Positions 17,801-25,616 of a stretch of DNA of 64,000 bases are shown here, in pieces (within the stretch, counting starts at the first letter, position 1; every line of letters starts with the position of its first letter). Made by a program: the position numbers and the translations under genes. The notes under the pieces are model-generated. The model had not been told where the DNA came from. It was given only the letters and a program-made list of their open reading frames with translations, and searched no databases. The stretch covers positions 310,001 to 374,000 of the forward strand of contig NZ_CP100455.1 of the NCBI RefSeq assembly GCF_024228315.1, written 5' to 3'. Source of the DNA: Halomarina pelagica (GTDB taxonomy: Archaea; Halobacteriota; Halobacteria; Halobacteriales; Haloarculaceae).

Positions 17801-19978
17801 ATGGACCTGCAACCCGAACAGGAGGAACCCGGGCTGGAGACGCTGACCGAGAACCCGGCCGGGCTCCCCATCCGCGATTACCTCTACGGGTCGACGGTCG
17901 TCGACGACCTCTGGACGGGGATGTGGGGGATCCACCGCGTCTTCGGCGCGAAGGTCCCGCACCTCCACCCGCTACCGGACCGCGGGGCACCGAAGGGGAA
18001 GATCACCCGCAAGGAGCTGAAGGAACTGGGCCACCCGGCCGCGTTCGACGACCGCGCGACGATCGGCCACGAGGCGAAGCTCCGCTACGACGAGGACGAC
18101 GACCGGGCGTTCCCGCCGGACAAGGACGAGCGCCACAACCGGAGCATCCCCGAGAGCCCGCCGCCGATCGCGCCGCGTCCCGGCGATCCGTGTCCGGAGC
18201 AGGCCCCGGATCGGGTGTTCGACGTCACCGCCTTCCGGACCACGATCGAGTACAACGATCACGGCGACCAGGACCCGCTCGGGATCGTGTTCGCGATGGA
18301 CAGGCACGTCGAGGACATCGAGGCCGGTCGGCGCAGGCCGACGCCGCTTACGCTCTGGGCAAACGAGGGCGACTGCATCCAGGTCAACCTCACCAACCGC
18401 CTGCCGGCGGCGATCGACGAGGAGGACCTGGAGGAGGACCTGCTCGCGTTCCTCGAGGACCTGCTCGACGACGTGGACCTGCACCCCGAGGACCTGCGAG
18501 ACGCGCTCGCTACGTCCATCGAGCGCGGGGCGTCGCCCGAGGAGTGCGACGAGATCGTCGAGCGGTTCAGCGACGCGCTCTCCGACGACCTGATCGACCG
18601 GATCGAGGCGAAGGTCAGGGAGTTGCTGGAGCGGTTCGAGGGCGACGGGCTGAACAACGACCACGCCCACCCGAAGATGCGCATCGAGCGCCCCTGGAAC
18701 CGCTCCGAGCGGATCTCGCTGCACCCCACGCGCCTCACCTACAACGTGCTGGGGTCCGACGGCGCGACGATCGGGTTCAACTGGGACCAGACGATCCCGC
18801 CCGGCGAGACCATCACCTACCGGTGGCTCGCCGACGAGCCGATCGGCACGAGCGTCCTCTGGGACAACGCGGACATCCGGAGCAACCGCCACCACGGCGC
18901 GTACGGCCGGATCATCATCGAGCCCGAGGACGTGGCGTTCGCGGATTCGAGCACCGCCGAACCCCTCATCCAGGGGCTGAGTCAGTCCGCGATGGTGAAG
19001 GACCCGGACGGCGAGGACTTCCGCGAGTACGCGCTCGCGTTCGCCGACGCGCAGTACATCGTCAACGAGGACCCGGACGCGCCGTGCGTCGTCCCGCCCG
19101 GACCGGACGCCGAGGGGGAGACGGGCGAGGGCGAGGAGCCGGACCCGTGCAACCAGATCCCGGACGACACCGAGGATCAGGGGTACCTCGGTGTCAACTA
19201 CCGGTGTGAGCCGTTCATCCGGCGGTTCGACGAGGACCCCGACCCGTGGCAGGTGTACGACTCCGAGATCCACGGCGACCCTGCGACGCCGCTCCCGCGG
19301 GCGCTGCTCGGCGACCCGGTCGTCTTCCGCGTCCACAAGACCGCCGACAAGGCGCGCGGGCTCTCGTTCCACCTCGCGGCCCACCAGTGGAACCGCTTCA
19401 GGAACGTCGAAGCGTCCGAGGACATCGGCGTGGACGACCGGTTCACGGTCGGCAAGGCCGACCGGATCGAACCGTTCGGCGGGGCCGGCGGGCTGGCCGA
19501 GAGCACCGGCGACTTCGTCTACCAGGAGCTGAAGGAGCGCCGTCGGCTCGAAGCCGGCGCGTGGGGTATCTTCCGCGTCCGCGACAGCCTCGACGACTTC
19601 CAGCGGCTGATGCAACCACTGCCGGACAAGACTGCCGACGTGCCGCTGACCGAGCGCCCCGGCTGGGAAGTCGCGCACGGCGATCTGGCCGGCGACGGGA
19701 CGCGGGACACCCTGATCGGCGTACCGTCGAGCGACATCAACGGCGTTAACGCGGGTGCCGCCTACCTGTTCGTCGGCCCGCACGGGCCGATCACGGATCT
19801 CCTCGACGCCGACGTGCAGTTCCTCGGGGCGACCCACGGCGAGCAGGCCGGACAGGCCGTGGACATCGTCAGGAACGGCGACGGGGGTCGCTCCGTCGTC
19901 GTCATGAGCGAGAGCGGGAAGCACACCGTCCCCGTCACGGAACTCCGGCGCGGGACGATGGACCTGGGGAACCTGTAG
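14813..19978 (+). CDS. Giant secreted multicopper oxidase with His-rich insert and FG-GAP-like C terminus
   Basis: The 1721-residue protein begins with a Tat signal (SRRTFLKGS, then an Ala/Gly-rich core). Three similar units of about 500 residues follow, each resembling a pair of cupredoxin domains. Unit 1 has the type-1 and type-3 motifs HVHHLHNHRW (498-507) and HCHLFPHYGEGMW (578-590, Cys579, Met589). Unit 2 has two H-x-H motifs, NHIH (780-782) and FFHDH (825-827). Unit 3 has lost most ligands. A tract of about 115 residues (133-247) is dense in His, Asp and Lys. The last 100 residues (HGDLAGDGTRDTLIGVP) resemble an FG-GAP repeat. The layout suggests a ceruloplasmin or MnxG-like enzyme oxidising a metal or phenolic outside the cell; the substrate is unknown. 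Confidence 0.85.
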   Translation: MSDSTDTDASNDIPEPEMSTASRRTFLKGSGVVGSAALLGGAGMGGANLLDGDNQGTVPDEPDDGGEVRHFTVHAVEVDLVYNRYGLHQPNAAVYVLEENLAEACAASGEVPCGNNVVLEDSPFCDDLPEIEGGHRGHHDWCPHHGKGHHGKAHHDHQHGEDPDHRHAHGEDHHGDGHHDERAHHDHQHGDHRHHDHPHGDDHHRERRGKHHHHEKDDQGKKHGHGGKKHRGTHHHGEKKRKKRKKDDVETRVLQPLVLRANQGDIIEIEFVNHLDRHASMHQTALPYDVELNDGMDVGFNPNTTVPPGESITYRWHAAQFGGHFFLDGANQVYDSAEEPPQVANLLSRGLFGTAVVYPQGTTYTDPYTGEEDPVSVQADIHVPEDLSQEAIDNGFVPGVSYREVVLHYHTPEGIVTSDGGQLTWPDSDEPQMVHAINYRADPTGNRIDPDNCPACDSSEFYSSWIHGDPGGGDQVYPMYVGDPVRTISVGASVEENHVHHLHNHRWKEVPPDDDSDTIDSQTIGLGAVYDQSLVPAFGTPRAAIDDFQTVRPDMTYAEAFQVGAGGAHGNAGDILFHCHLFPHYGEGMWGMLRVLDKEQKGLKTLPTNEPPIPKDSDIPGYPDFIPGEFGIGPPFPPYGAAGLEEFRDPTPAERKALTRKGEIIPGAPYTDPCDPEIDVPGYDGPDVAIEGQKREYTIVALRADVVYNDAGHHDPEGRVFVLEEDVEAVKCGDMNPEPLVIRANVGDCVEITLKNEIEEDVIPVPTVGKPDKSGGKSNHIHFVSYDVLGSDSLASGFNYNQQSLPEQELPLRWFPDEEGTIFFHDHITGVENVMNGTFAQLIIEPPESEWLDPHTGEPIWSGTQAIIQNPNGEDFREFALLYQDFAQLVDRDGEFINNDREHNENAGTMAINYRNEPYFIRDEGDPAYVHSSFVHGDPATPTLEAYENDPVRFRLLHAAYEEQHNFTIYGRKFEPEGLDPQDAVSQVIGTSEAFTMDLQPEQEEPGLETLTENPAGLPIRDYLYGSTVVDDLWTGMWGIHRVFGAKVPHLHPLPDRGAPKGKITRKELKELGHPAAFDDRATIGHEAKLRYDEDDDRAFPPDKDERHNRSIPESPPPIAPRPGDPCPEQAPDRVFDVTAFRTTIEYNDHGDQDPLGIVFAMDRHVEDIEAGRRRPTPLTLWANEGDCIQVNLTNRLPAAIDEEDLEEDLLAFLEDLLDDVDLHPEDLRDALATSIERGASPEECDEIVERFSDALSDDLIDRIEAKVRELLERFEGDGLNNDHAHPKMRIERPWNRSERISLHPTRLTYNVLGSDGATIGFNWDQTIPPGETITYRWLADEPIGTSVLWDNADIRSNRHHGAYGRIIIEPEDVAFADSSTAEPLIQGLSQSAMVKDPDGEDFREYALAFADAQYIVNEDPDAPCVVPPGPDAEGETGEGEEPDPCNQIPDDTEDQGYLGVNYRCEPFIRRFDEDPDPWQVYDSEIHGDPATPLPRALLGDPVVFRVHKTADKARGLSFHLAAHQWNRFRNVEASEDIGVDDRFTVGKADRIEPFGGAGGLAESTGDFVYQELKERRRLEAGAWGIFRVRDSLDDFQRLMQPLPDKTADVPLTERPGWEVAHGDLAGDGTRDTLIGVPSSDINGVNAGAAYLFVGPHGPITDLLDADVQFLGATHGEQAGQAVDIVRNGDGGRSVVVMSESGKHTVPVTELRRGTMDLGNL
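15211..15555 (+). repeat. His/Asp/Lys-rich tract inside the multicopper oxidase, partly a 90-bp duplication
   Basis: The stretch encodes residues about 133-247, mostly HH, HD and HG pairs turning Lys-rich at the end. The nucleotides encoding AHHDHQHG occur at about 15269 and again at about 15359, exactly 90 bp apart, so part of the tract arose by in-frame duplication. It interrupts the first cupredoxin domain. It is probably a metal-binding loop. Confidence 0.7.
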
Positions 19979-20125
19979 CCGGGCGGTCGCGGCGCGCCGG
20001 CCCGCGCTCTCCCCGTCCTCGCGACGTGAGCGGCGGGTGAGTCCACCCCGACGCGTTAGAGCGCGTTCGCGCCGCTGTGCGTACTCCTCTCTCGAAAAGA
20101 ACGGGAGCGGCTTCCGATACCGCTG

Positions 20126-20821
20126 TCAGCAGTCCTCCTCTACCTCGAGTTCGACCGTCTTCTCGACGGTGAGTTTGGGGTCCGCCTCGACGCAGACCTC
20201 CTCCTCGAGTTCGACTTCCACCTCCTCGACGGCGCGGATCTGCCCTCGGACCTCCCCCGCCGGGTGCTCTTCCGTGTGAACGTTCACGTAGGCCCCGCCG
20301 TCGGCCATGGCCTCGATCAGCGCGCGGAGCGGCTTCCCGGCGAGCGGGCCGACCAGATCGTCCGCCCTGATCGAACCCTTTGCGAGGAGGCCGTTCTCCG
20401 TGACGCCCTGTTCGAGCGGCGCGACGAACTCGCCCTCCTCGTCCTCCTTCCCGAAGAGGAAGGCGACGACGGGGCCGTTCTCGCCGCGCTCGCCGAGGTG
20501 GATGTGCGCCTGCGTCACGTCCTTCACGTTCGCGACGAGGAGCGCGTAGTGGATGTGGAGACCGCCGTGTTTCGCGACCTGGAAGACCGCAGCGCCCTTC
20601 CCCTTCGTCTCGACCGGCGGGACCTCCTCGTCCCCCGTGAGCGTCCCCGCGCTGAACACCGGCCCTCGCTTGGCGTGTCCTTTCCTCCCGTGTTCCTTCT
20701 TCTCGTGTTCTTTCTCGTCGTCCGATCCCTCGGTCGCACCGATCGATTGCGTACCCAGCCCCGCGCCGGCGACCGTTCCGGCACCGACGAGTTTGAGTAC
20801 GGTTCGTCTAGACGTGTCCAT
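20126..20821 (-). CDS. Secreted CHRD-domain protein
   Basis: The 231-residue protein starts with a Tat signal (SRRTVLKLVGAGTVAGAG), then a Lys/Glu/His-rich linker. A CHRD domain follows, with GDEEVPPVETKGKGAAVF at its head, VTQAHIHLGERGENGPVVAFLF in the middle, and YVNVHTEEHPAGEVRGQI at its end. CHRD domains are named after chordin, where they occur next to BMP-binding repeats; in microbes they are secreted and of unknown role. The C terminus is very acidic with two Cys residues. The gene converges on the multicopper oxidase. It has a GGAGGAG ribosome binding site. Confidence 0.87.
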   Translation of the reverse strand: MDTSRRTVLKLVGAGTVAGAGLGTQSIGATEGSDDEKEHEKKEHGRKGHAKRGPVFSAGTLTGDEEVPPVETKGKGAAVFQVAKHGGLHIHYALLVANVKDVTQAHIHLGERGENGPVVAFLFGKEDEEGEFVAPLEQGVTENGLLAKGSIRADDLVGPLAGKPLRALIEAMADGGAYVNVHTEEHPAGEVRGQIRAVEEVEVELEEEVCVEADPKLTVEKTVELEVEEDC

Positions 20822-20828
20822 TGTATTT

Positions 20829-20835
20829 CTCCTCC
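20829..20835 (-). promoter_or_regulatory. Strong Shine-Dalgarno site of the CHRD gene
   Basis: GGAGGAG on the minus strand ends 7 nt before the ATG. This is unusual among the mostly leaderless genes here. A TATA-like TTATAC at 20870-20875 would give a leader of about 25 nt holding this site. Confidence 0.6.
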
Positions 20836-21421
20836 GACGAGTCGTACGCTCCGACGAGTGACTAAATTGTTATACGGTAATCGGCGTGACAGAATGACTG
20901 TGCGGGTACCGGTACATCCACCGTATCGATCCGTTAACCGCCTCGTCGTGGGCGAATTTCCCGACCTCGGGATCGACCGACCGCTCGACGCTACCGGGCG
21001 TAACGAGACGGTAACCGGAGTCCTCCCAGGCGACGTCACACGTTCCTGACGGTCCTGTCCGTCGAGTGATTCATCGGAACTGGCGTTGGGGCGGTACCGC
21101 CCGATCGCAGGCGAGGCACGGGGTCGGACGTGCGACGAGGTAGGTACCGAAGACAGTAGCAGGGGTCGGCCGGGACGAGACTATCGGGAACCCAGCGATA
21201 CGCTACGGACCGCGTGGGGGAGACCGGCCGACGTGCCCGTCGTCGGGTCGTCGGCGGCGTCACGTGCTATCGTTCGCCGCCGACGAACTGTGCCTTCGTC
21301 GGACGCGTAATGAACTTTCTGGTAATTGTGACTGTTTCTACGGCGTACCGATCTGGCGTTCGCGGCGGCGGTGCCGATCGAACGGCTCGAGAGACTGTCC
21401 GGCGGGAGACGGGGGAGACGA
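20836..21421. other. Non-coding gap between the CHRD gene and the esterase remnant
   Basis: About 585 bases with no gene I can support. The frame 20897-21049 on the plus strand looks weakly protein-like (acidic, few stops) but has no recognisable family or start signal. The remainder has shadow composition. The promoter of the CHRD gene lies at its left end. Confidence 0.4.
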
Positions 21422-21668
21422 TCAGAGCCCCGTCGGGTAGAGTTCGGGTACCGTCTCGCGCGTCGCGTGGAGGCGAAGCGGGTGGAGCGCGCGTCTCGTC
21501 GGCGTGGACGAACGCGTCGTACCGCTCCGGGAGCACGGTCGGCACGTAGTTCGCCGCCTCGCGGTTCGGGTGGTAGACGACGCCGATCGCCCGGTGGCCG
21601 CGCTCGTCGGCGAGCGGGGTACCCGCCGCGAGGTCGTCGGAGAGCAGGAGTCGGAAGCGATCGGGACG
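21422..21668 (-). pseudogene. Erythromycin-esterase-like C-terminal remnant with frameshift
   Basis: The minus strand encodes GHRAIGVVYHPNREAANYVP, then TVLPERYDAFVHADETRA, which is the C-terminal block of the erythromycin esterase family. The match then jumps frame to LHPLRLHATRETVPELYPTGL and a stop. The N-terminal 300 or more residues, including the catalytic His and Glu, are absent: the fragment begins directly at the stop of the upstream HTH gene. It is a leftover of a deletion plus one indel and cannot be functional. Confidence 0.75.
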
Positions 21669-21669
21669 C

Positions 21670-22386
21670 TCACCGGACGATTCGCGACAGAACCCGCGCT
21701 TCCGCCTTCTGGAGGTGCTCGCCGACCGTCGACTGGCTCAGTCCGGCCGCCTCGGCCACCTCGGCGAGCGTGGCGCGCCGCGGAACCTCGTAGTACCCCC
21801 GATCGACGGCGATCGAGAGCACCCGGTACTGGCGGTCGGTCAGCAGTGAGGCGAGTTCCCGTGCCCCGGGGCGGTACTCGCCCGTCTCGAGGAGGCGCAC
21901 GTCGACGACGTCGGCGACGGCGTCCAGTGCGCGCTCCAGCGACTCGGCGTCGCCGACGAGCGTCGCGTGGACCCGGCCGTCGGCCGCGAACTCGATCGGC
22001 ACGTCGAGGACGACCTCCGACGCCGACAGCGCCGAGAGGAGGCTCCCGACGGGCTCTCCCAGTTCGCAGTGGACGTACGCGTACCCCGTCTCCAGCCCGA
22101 CGACGTCCCAGGCGATCACGTTCGGCGCGTCCGCGAGCGCCCGCCTCGCCCGGTCGAGGTCACCCCGGAGGTGCGAGAGCATCACGATCGTCTCGTCGTC
22201 GACCACGTTGAAGCGGTCGATCCGGTCGCGTCGAACCCCCGCCGGAAGTTCGGTCCCCGTTTCCGGGGGGAGCCCCGTCCGCTCCAGGTCGAGCGCGACG
22301 GTCGCGTACCTCGTCGCGTCGCGCGGCTGGCTGTCCCCGCCGCGACCCTCGGCCCGTCCGCGCCCGTGGTTCGGTTCGTCTGTCAT
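21670..22386 (-). CDS. HTH-10 (bacterio-opsin-activator-like) transcriptional regulator
   Basis: The 238-residue protein has an N-terminal sensor-like alpha/beta region of about 165 residues with no recognised ligand-binding residues. The C-terminal HTH_10 domain reads LTDRQYRVLSIAVDRGYYEVPRRATLAEVAEAAGLSQSTVGEHLQKAE. These regulators are abundant in haloarchaea and act on local or metabolic promoters. The ATG at 22386 (MTDEPNHG) is chosen because the upstream in-frame extension looks non-coding. A TATA-like ATATAAAT at 22436-22443 would give a leader of about 26 nt and is shared with the divergent gene. Confidence 0.82.
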   Translation of the reverse strand: MTDEPNHGRGRAEGRGGDSQPRDATRYATVALDLERTGLPPETGTELPAGVRRDRIDRFNVVDDETIVMLSHLRGDLDRARRALADAPNVIAWDVVGLETGYAYVHCELGEPVGSLLSALSASEVVLDVPIEFAADGRVHATLVGDAESLERALDAVADVVDVRLLETGEYRPGARELASLLTDRQYRVLSIAVDRGYYEVPRRATLAEVAEAAGLSQSTVGEHLQKAEARVLSRIVR

Positions 22387-22435
22387 CGTCCCTCTCGAGG
22401 CCCGGTCAGCTGAGGCGAGGGGAGGACACCTGGCA

Positions 22436-22443
22436 ATATAAAT
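22436..22443. promoter_or_regulatory. Bidirectional TATA-like element between divergent genes
   Basis: ATATAAAT reads as a TATA box in both directions. It is 31 nt upstream of the plus-strand ATG at 22471 and 53 nt upstream of the HTH gene start. Confidence 0.45.
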
Positions 22444-22470
22444 GAGCCGGAGTCCTCCGGCAGTGATCTC

Positions 22471-22746
22471 ATGCGCCGTCCCGCCCATCCCCATCCCATG
22501 CGATTCGACGCTCGGGGGACGGCGCTCGTGCTGGCCCTCGTCTACGGCCTGTTCGTCGCCGCGTTCCTCGCGAGTCCGGCACCATGGTACGCCGTGCGGA
22601 TCACCCTCGTCGCGTTCCTCGCGTTCGGCGTCCCGGTGTGGTACGCGGGGTACCGGTACGGCGCGTTCCGCGCGGAACGCCGCCGCACGCCGGCGGAGGG
22701 GTCGAGTTCGGGGCGTCAGTCGTGGTCCCGGGAGGGGCGAGCGTGA
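22471..22746 (+). CDS. Small two-helix membrane protein, function unknown
   Basis: The 91-residue protein has two predicted membrane helices (ALVLALVYGLFVAAFLA and VRITLVAFLAFGVPVWYAGY) and a charged Arg-rich C terminus. No family recognised. An in-frame ATG at 22498 would give a shorter form starting MRFDARG. Its stop overlaps the GTG start of the methyltransferase gene, which suggests the two are co-translated. Confidence 0.6.
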   Translation: MRRPAHPHPMRFDARGTALVLALVYGLFVAAFLASPAPWYAVRITLVAFLAFGVPVWYAGYRYGAFRAERRRTPAEGSSSGRQSWSREGRA

Positions 22747-23315
22747 GCGTGATCGATCGGCTCCTGTGGCGGACCTTCGGTCGCCCGCGCGGCCTCCTGG
22801 GGCGGCTCGGCGGACGGATCCTGGCCCGGGGGAAGGGTGAAGTCACCGAGTGGGTCATCTCGGGGCTCGATCTTCGGCCGACCGATCGCGTCGTCGAGGT
22901 GGGATTCGGGCCGGGGCTCGGCGTCCGGCTCGCGGCGGCGGCCGTCCCCGAGGGGTTCGTCGCCGGCGTCGACTACTCCGAGGTGATGGTCGAGCAGGCG
23001 CGCGCGCGGAACGCGGCGGCCGTCGAGGACGGCCGCGTCGACCTCCGATACGGCTCCGCCGACGATCTGCCGTTCGCGGACGCCGCCTTCGACGGGGCGT
23101 TCTCCATCAACTCGATGCAGACGTGGCCCGACGCGGCGGCGGGCCTCCGGGAACTACACCGCGTCCTGAAGCCGGGCGGACGGCTCGCGCTCGCGTTCAC
23201 GCCGGTCGCGGGCCAGTCGACGGACGAACTCCGGCCGCTGCTCTCGGAGGCGGGCTTCGGTGAGATCCGGATAGAGGAGCGGGACGGCGACGTGCGCGCG
23301 CTGGCGACGAAGTGA
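22743..23315 (+). CDS. Class I SAM-dependent methyltransferase
   Basis: The 190-residue protein carries the SAM-binding motif I VVEVGFGPGLGVRLA near residues 50-64, an acidic motif II (GVDYSEVM), DGAFSINSMQTWPDAAAGL as motif IV, and LKPGGRLALAF as motif V. It is UbiE/Methyltransf_11-like; the acceptor is unknown. The GTG start overlaps the stop of the small membrane protein by 4 nt (GTGA). Confidence 0.83.
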   Translation: MSVIDRLLWRTFGRPRGLLGRLGGRILARGKGEVTEWVISGLDLRPTDRVVEVGFGPGLGVRLAAAAVPEGFVAGVDYSEVMVEQARARNAAAVEDGRVDLRYGSADDLPFADAAFDGAFSINSMQTWPDAAAGLRELHRVLKPGGRLALAFTPVAGQSTDELRPLLSEAGFGEIRIEERDGDVRALATK

Positions 23316-23339
23316 CGGGGGGTACCTTACCTCGGTCCG

Positions 23340-24296
23340 CTACGAGAACGACGGGAGGACCTCCTCCTCGTACAGGTCGAAGAGGGCCTCCTGGTCGTCG
23401 CCGACCTGGTGGACGTAGACGTGATCGTAGCCGGCGTCGATCGCCCCCTGGATGCTGTCGATGTGCGGCTGCACGTCGGGACCGGTGATGGTGCTCCCCT
23501 CCGCGATGTCCTCCTCGGTGACCATCGACGTCGCCTGCTCGAAGTGGGCCGTCGTGGGGAGGATCTGGCTCAGCTCCCCCGGCAACGCCGTGTTCGGCCA
23601 CCGCTCGTGCACCGTCTCGACGGCCGCCTCCTCGGTCTCGGCCACGCACGCGGAGAGCTGACAGAACCGCGGTCCCTCGCCGCCCTCCTCCTCCCACGTC
23701 TGGACGGTCTCCTGGGGTCCGACCGCCCAGAAGCCGTCGCCGAACTCGGCGGCCGTCCGCGCGGCCCGCTCGCCCACCGCCGACACGCAGATCTTCGGCG
23801 GCTCCTCGGGGAGCGTGAACAGCCGCGCGTTTTCGACGGTGTAGTGCGGCCCGCGGTGGCTGACCTGCTCGCCGGTCCAGAGCTTCCGGATGACCTCGAC
23901 CGCCTCCTCGAGCATCTCCATCCTGACCGCGTGCTCGGGCCAGTGGTCGCCGAGGACGTGCTCGTTCAGGTTCTCGCCGGTCCCGACGCCGAAGAAGAAC
24001 TCCCGATCCTCGAACATCGCGGCGGCCGTTGCCGCCGCCTGCGCGTAGATCGCCGGGTGCATGCGCATGATCGGGGCCGAGACGCCGACGCCGACGTCGA
24101 CCTCCTCGGTCGCGTGGGCGACGCCGCCGAGCGTCCCCCAGACGAACGGCGAGTGCCCCTGCGCGCTGACCCACGGGTGGTAGTGATCGGAGATAGAGAG
24201 GAAGTCGAACCCCGCCTCCTCCGCCCGCCCCGCGTGCTCCACGAGGTCGTTCGGGCCGTGCTCCTCGCTCGAAAGGGTGTAGCCGATCTCGGTCAT
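23340..24296 (-). CDS. F420-dependent LLM-class oxidoreductase (TIGR03557-like)
   Basis: The 318-residue luciferase-like monooxygenase fold has EIGYTLSSEEHGPNDL at the N terminus, FLSISDHYHPW, a G-x-GTGENLNEHVLGDHWP loop typical of F420-dependent glucose-6-phosphate dehydrogenase-like enzymes, and the C-terminal GYDHVYVHQVGDDQEALFDLYEEEVLP. It should reduce or oxidise a small molecule with coenzyme F420. Family length is normal. The gene converges on the methyltransferase gene with a 24-nt gap, and its substrate is not known. Confidence 0.88.
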   Translation of the reverse strand: MTEIGYTLSSEEHGPNDLVEHAGRAEEAGFDFLSISDHYHPWVSAQGHSPFVWGTLGGVAHATEEVDVGVGVSAPIMRMHPAIYAQAAATAAAMFEDREFFFGVGTGENLNEHVLGDHWPEHAVRMEMLEEAVEVIRKLWTGEQVSHRGPHYTVENARLFTLPEEPPKICVSAVGERAARTAAEFGDGFWAVGPQETVQTWEEEGGEGPRFCQLSACVAETEEAAVETVHERWPNTALPGELSQILPTTAHFEQATSMVTEEDIAEGSTITGPDVQPHIDSIQGAIDAGYDHVYVHQVGDDQEALFDLYEEEVLPSFS

Positions 24297-24472
24297 GGTT
24301 GGGTACCGTCGGCGGTCCGCGCCGACCGTTCCTCGGTGGTTCCCTCGATCGACGGGTAAGTCTACTGCTGGCGTGTGAATGGCCGTCGGGGCGCGACCCC
24401 CGCGGTTCGCCCGGCCCCCCGCGGAAGGTTCAAGCGCGCGACCGACCGACCTCGATACGACCCGACTGTCCC

Positions 24473-25543
24473 ATGACGCACCTTCAGTCGCCCCTGAGAC
24501 GCCGAGTACGGGAGTGCATCCTCGAGCCGGCGGTCAGGTTGGTCCTCCTTCCCGATCGCGCGCGCCGGGTGGCGGCAGTCGACGTGGAGCCGACGCCGTA
24601 CGACGTCGTCTACGAGGAGAACAAACTCGCCCTCCGTCGCTACCGGCCCGAGACGCGGCGGCACGACGTCCCGATCGTGATCGCCTATGCGTTCATCAAC
24701 ACACCGGCGATCCTCGATCTGGAACCCGAGCGGAGCGTTGTCCGGCGGTTCCTCGAACGCGGCTTCGAGGTCTACCTGATCGACTGGGGCTTTCCGTCGC
24801 GACTGGACGCCTCGCTGACCCTCGACGACTACGTCGGCCGCTACCTCGCGAACTGCGTCGACGCCGCCCGCGATCGCTCGGGGAGCGACGCGGTCCACCT
24901 CCTCGGGTACTCGACGGGCGCGCCGCTGGTCGCCGCGTACGCCGCGCTGCACCCGGAGGACGTTCGGACGCTGTCGTTGCTGGGTCCGCCGCTCGACTTC
25001 GACGCCGAGGGGGGGATGTTCGACTTCGGTGAGATCGCGGGGCGGCACGATCCCGAACGCCTCGTCGACGTATTCGGAAACGTACCCGCGCCCCTGCTCG
25101 ACGCCGCCTTCTCGCTACGCAAGCCGGTCGAGTACGCCGTTACGAACCCGCTCCACCTCTGGGAGCACGTCGAGGACGAGCGGTACGTCGAGCACTACGC
25201 GCGGCGGGCGAAGTGGGCGTTCGACGGTCCCGACCTGGCCGGCGCGACCTACCGGGGGTTCGTCGAAGAACTGCTCGAACGGAACGCGCTGATCGAGGGC
25301 GAACTGACGGTGTTCGGCGAACCCGTCCGACCGGACGAGATCGACGCGCCCGTCCTGCTGATCGTCGGGCGGGACGACGCGTTCGTCCCGCTGGACGCGA
25401 GCCTCCCGTTTCTCGACGTCGTCCCGAGCGACGACACCGACGTCGTCGAGTTCCCGACGGGGCACGTGGGGCTGTCGGTCGCTCCCGAGGCGCACGTCTC
25501 GGGGTGGCCGCGGGTCTGTGACTGGCTCGAGGCGCGCTCCTGA
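24473..25543 (+). CDS. Class III PHA-synthase-like alpha/beta hydrolase with Ser nucleophile
   Basis: The 356-residue protein matches PhaC class III throughout: ENKLALRRYRP, FINTPAILDLEPERSVVRRFLERGFEVYLIDWGFP, LTLDDYVGRYL, and the triad VGRDDAFVP (Asp) and GHVGLSV (His). The nucleophile box reads GYSTGA, where PHA synthases have a Cys (GxCxGG). A Ser suggests a hydrolase or thioesterase-like role rather than polymerisation. No phaE, which class III synthases need, is nearby. The ATG at 24473 is chosen; upstream sequence in frame is non-coding in character. Confidence 0.8.
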   Translation: MTHLQSPLRRRVRECILEPAVRLVLLPDRARRVAAVDVEPTPYDVVYEENKLALRRYRPETRRHDVPIVIAYAFINTPAILDLEPERSVVRRFLERGFEVYLIDWGFPSRLDASLTLDDYVGRYLANCVDAARDRSGSDAVHLLGYSTGAPLVAAYAALHPEDVRTLSLLGPPLDFDAEGGMFDFGEIAGRHDPERLVDVFGNVPAPLLDAAFSLRKPVEYAVTNPLHLWEHVEDERYVEHYARRAKWAFDGPDLAGATYRGFVEELLERNALIEGELTVFGEPVRPDEIDAPVLLIVGRDDAFVPLDASLPFLDVVPSDDTDVVEFPTGHVGLSVAPEAHVSGWPRVCDWLEARS

Positions 25544-25616
25544 TGGCGGGCCGAGCAAGGACTCGCCGGGGTGTCCCTTATGTAGGTCTACCGTTTACCC
25601 GGAGACGGGATCCCGA

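Noticed and set aside
20264-21049. Plus-strand frame crossing the CHRD gene
   Set aside because: Mostly antisense of the CHRD gene; the tail after 20897 is weakly protein-like but unsupported.
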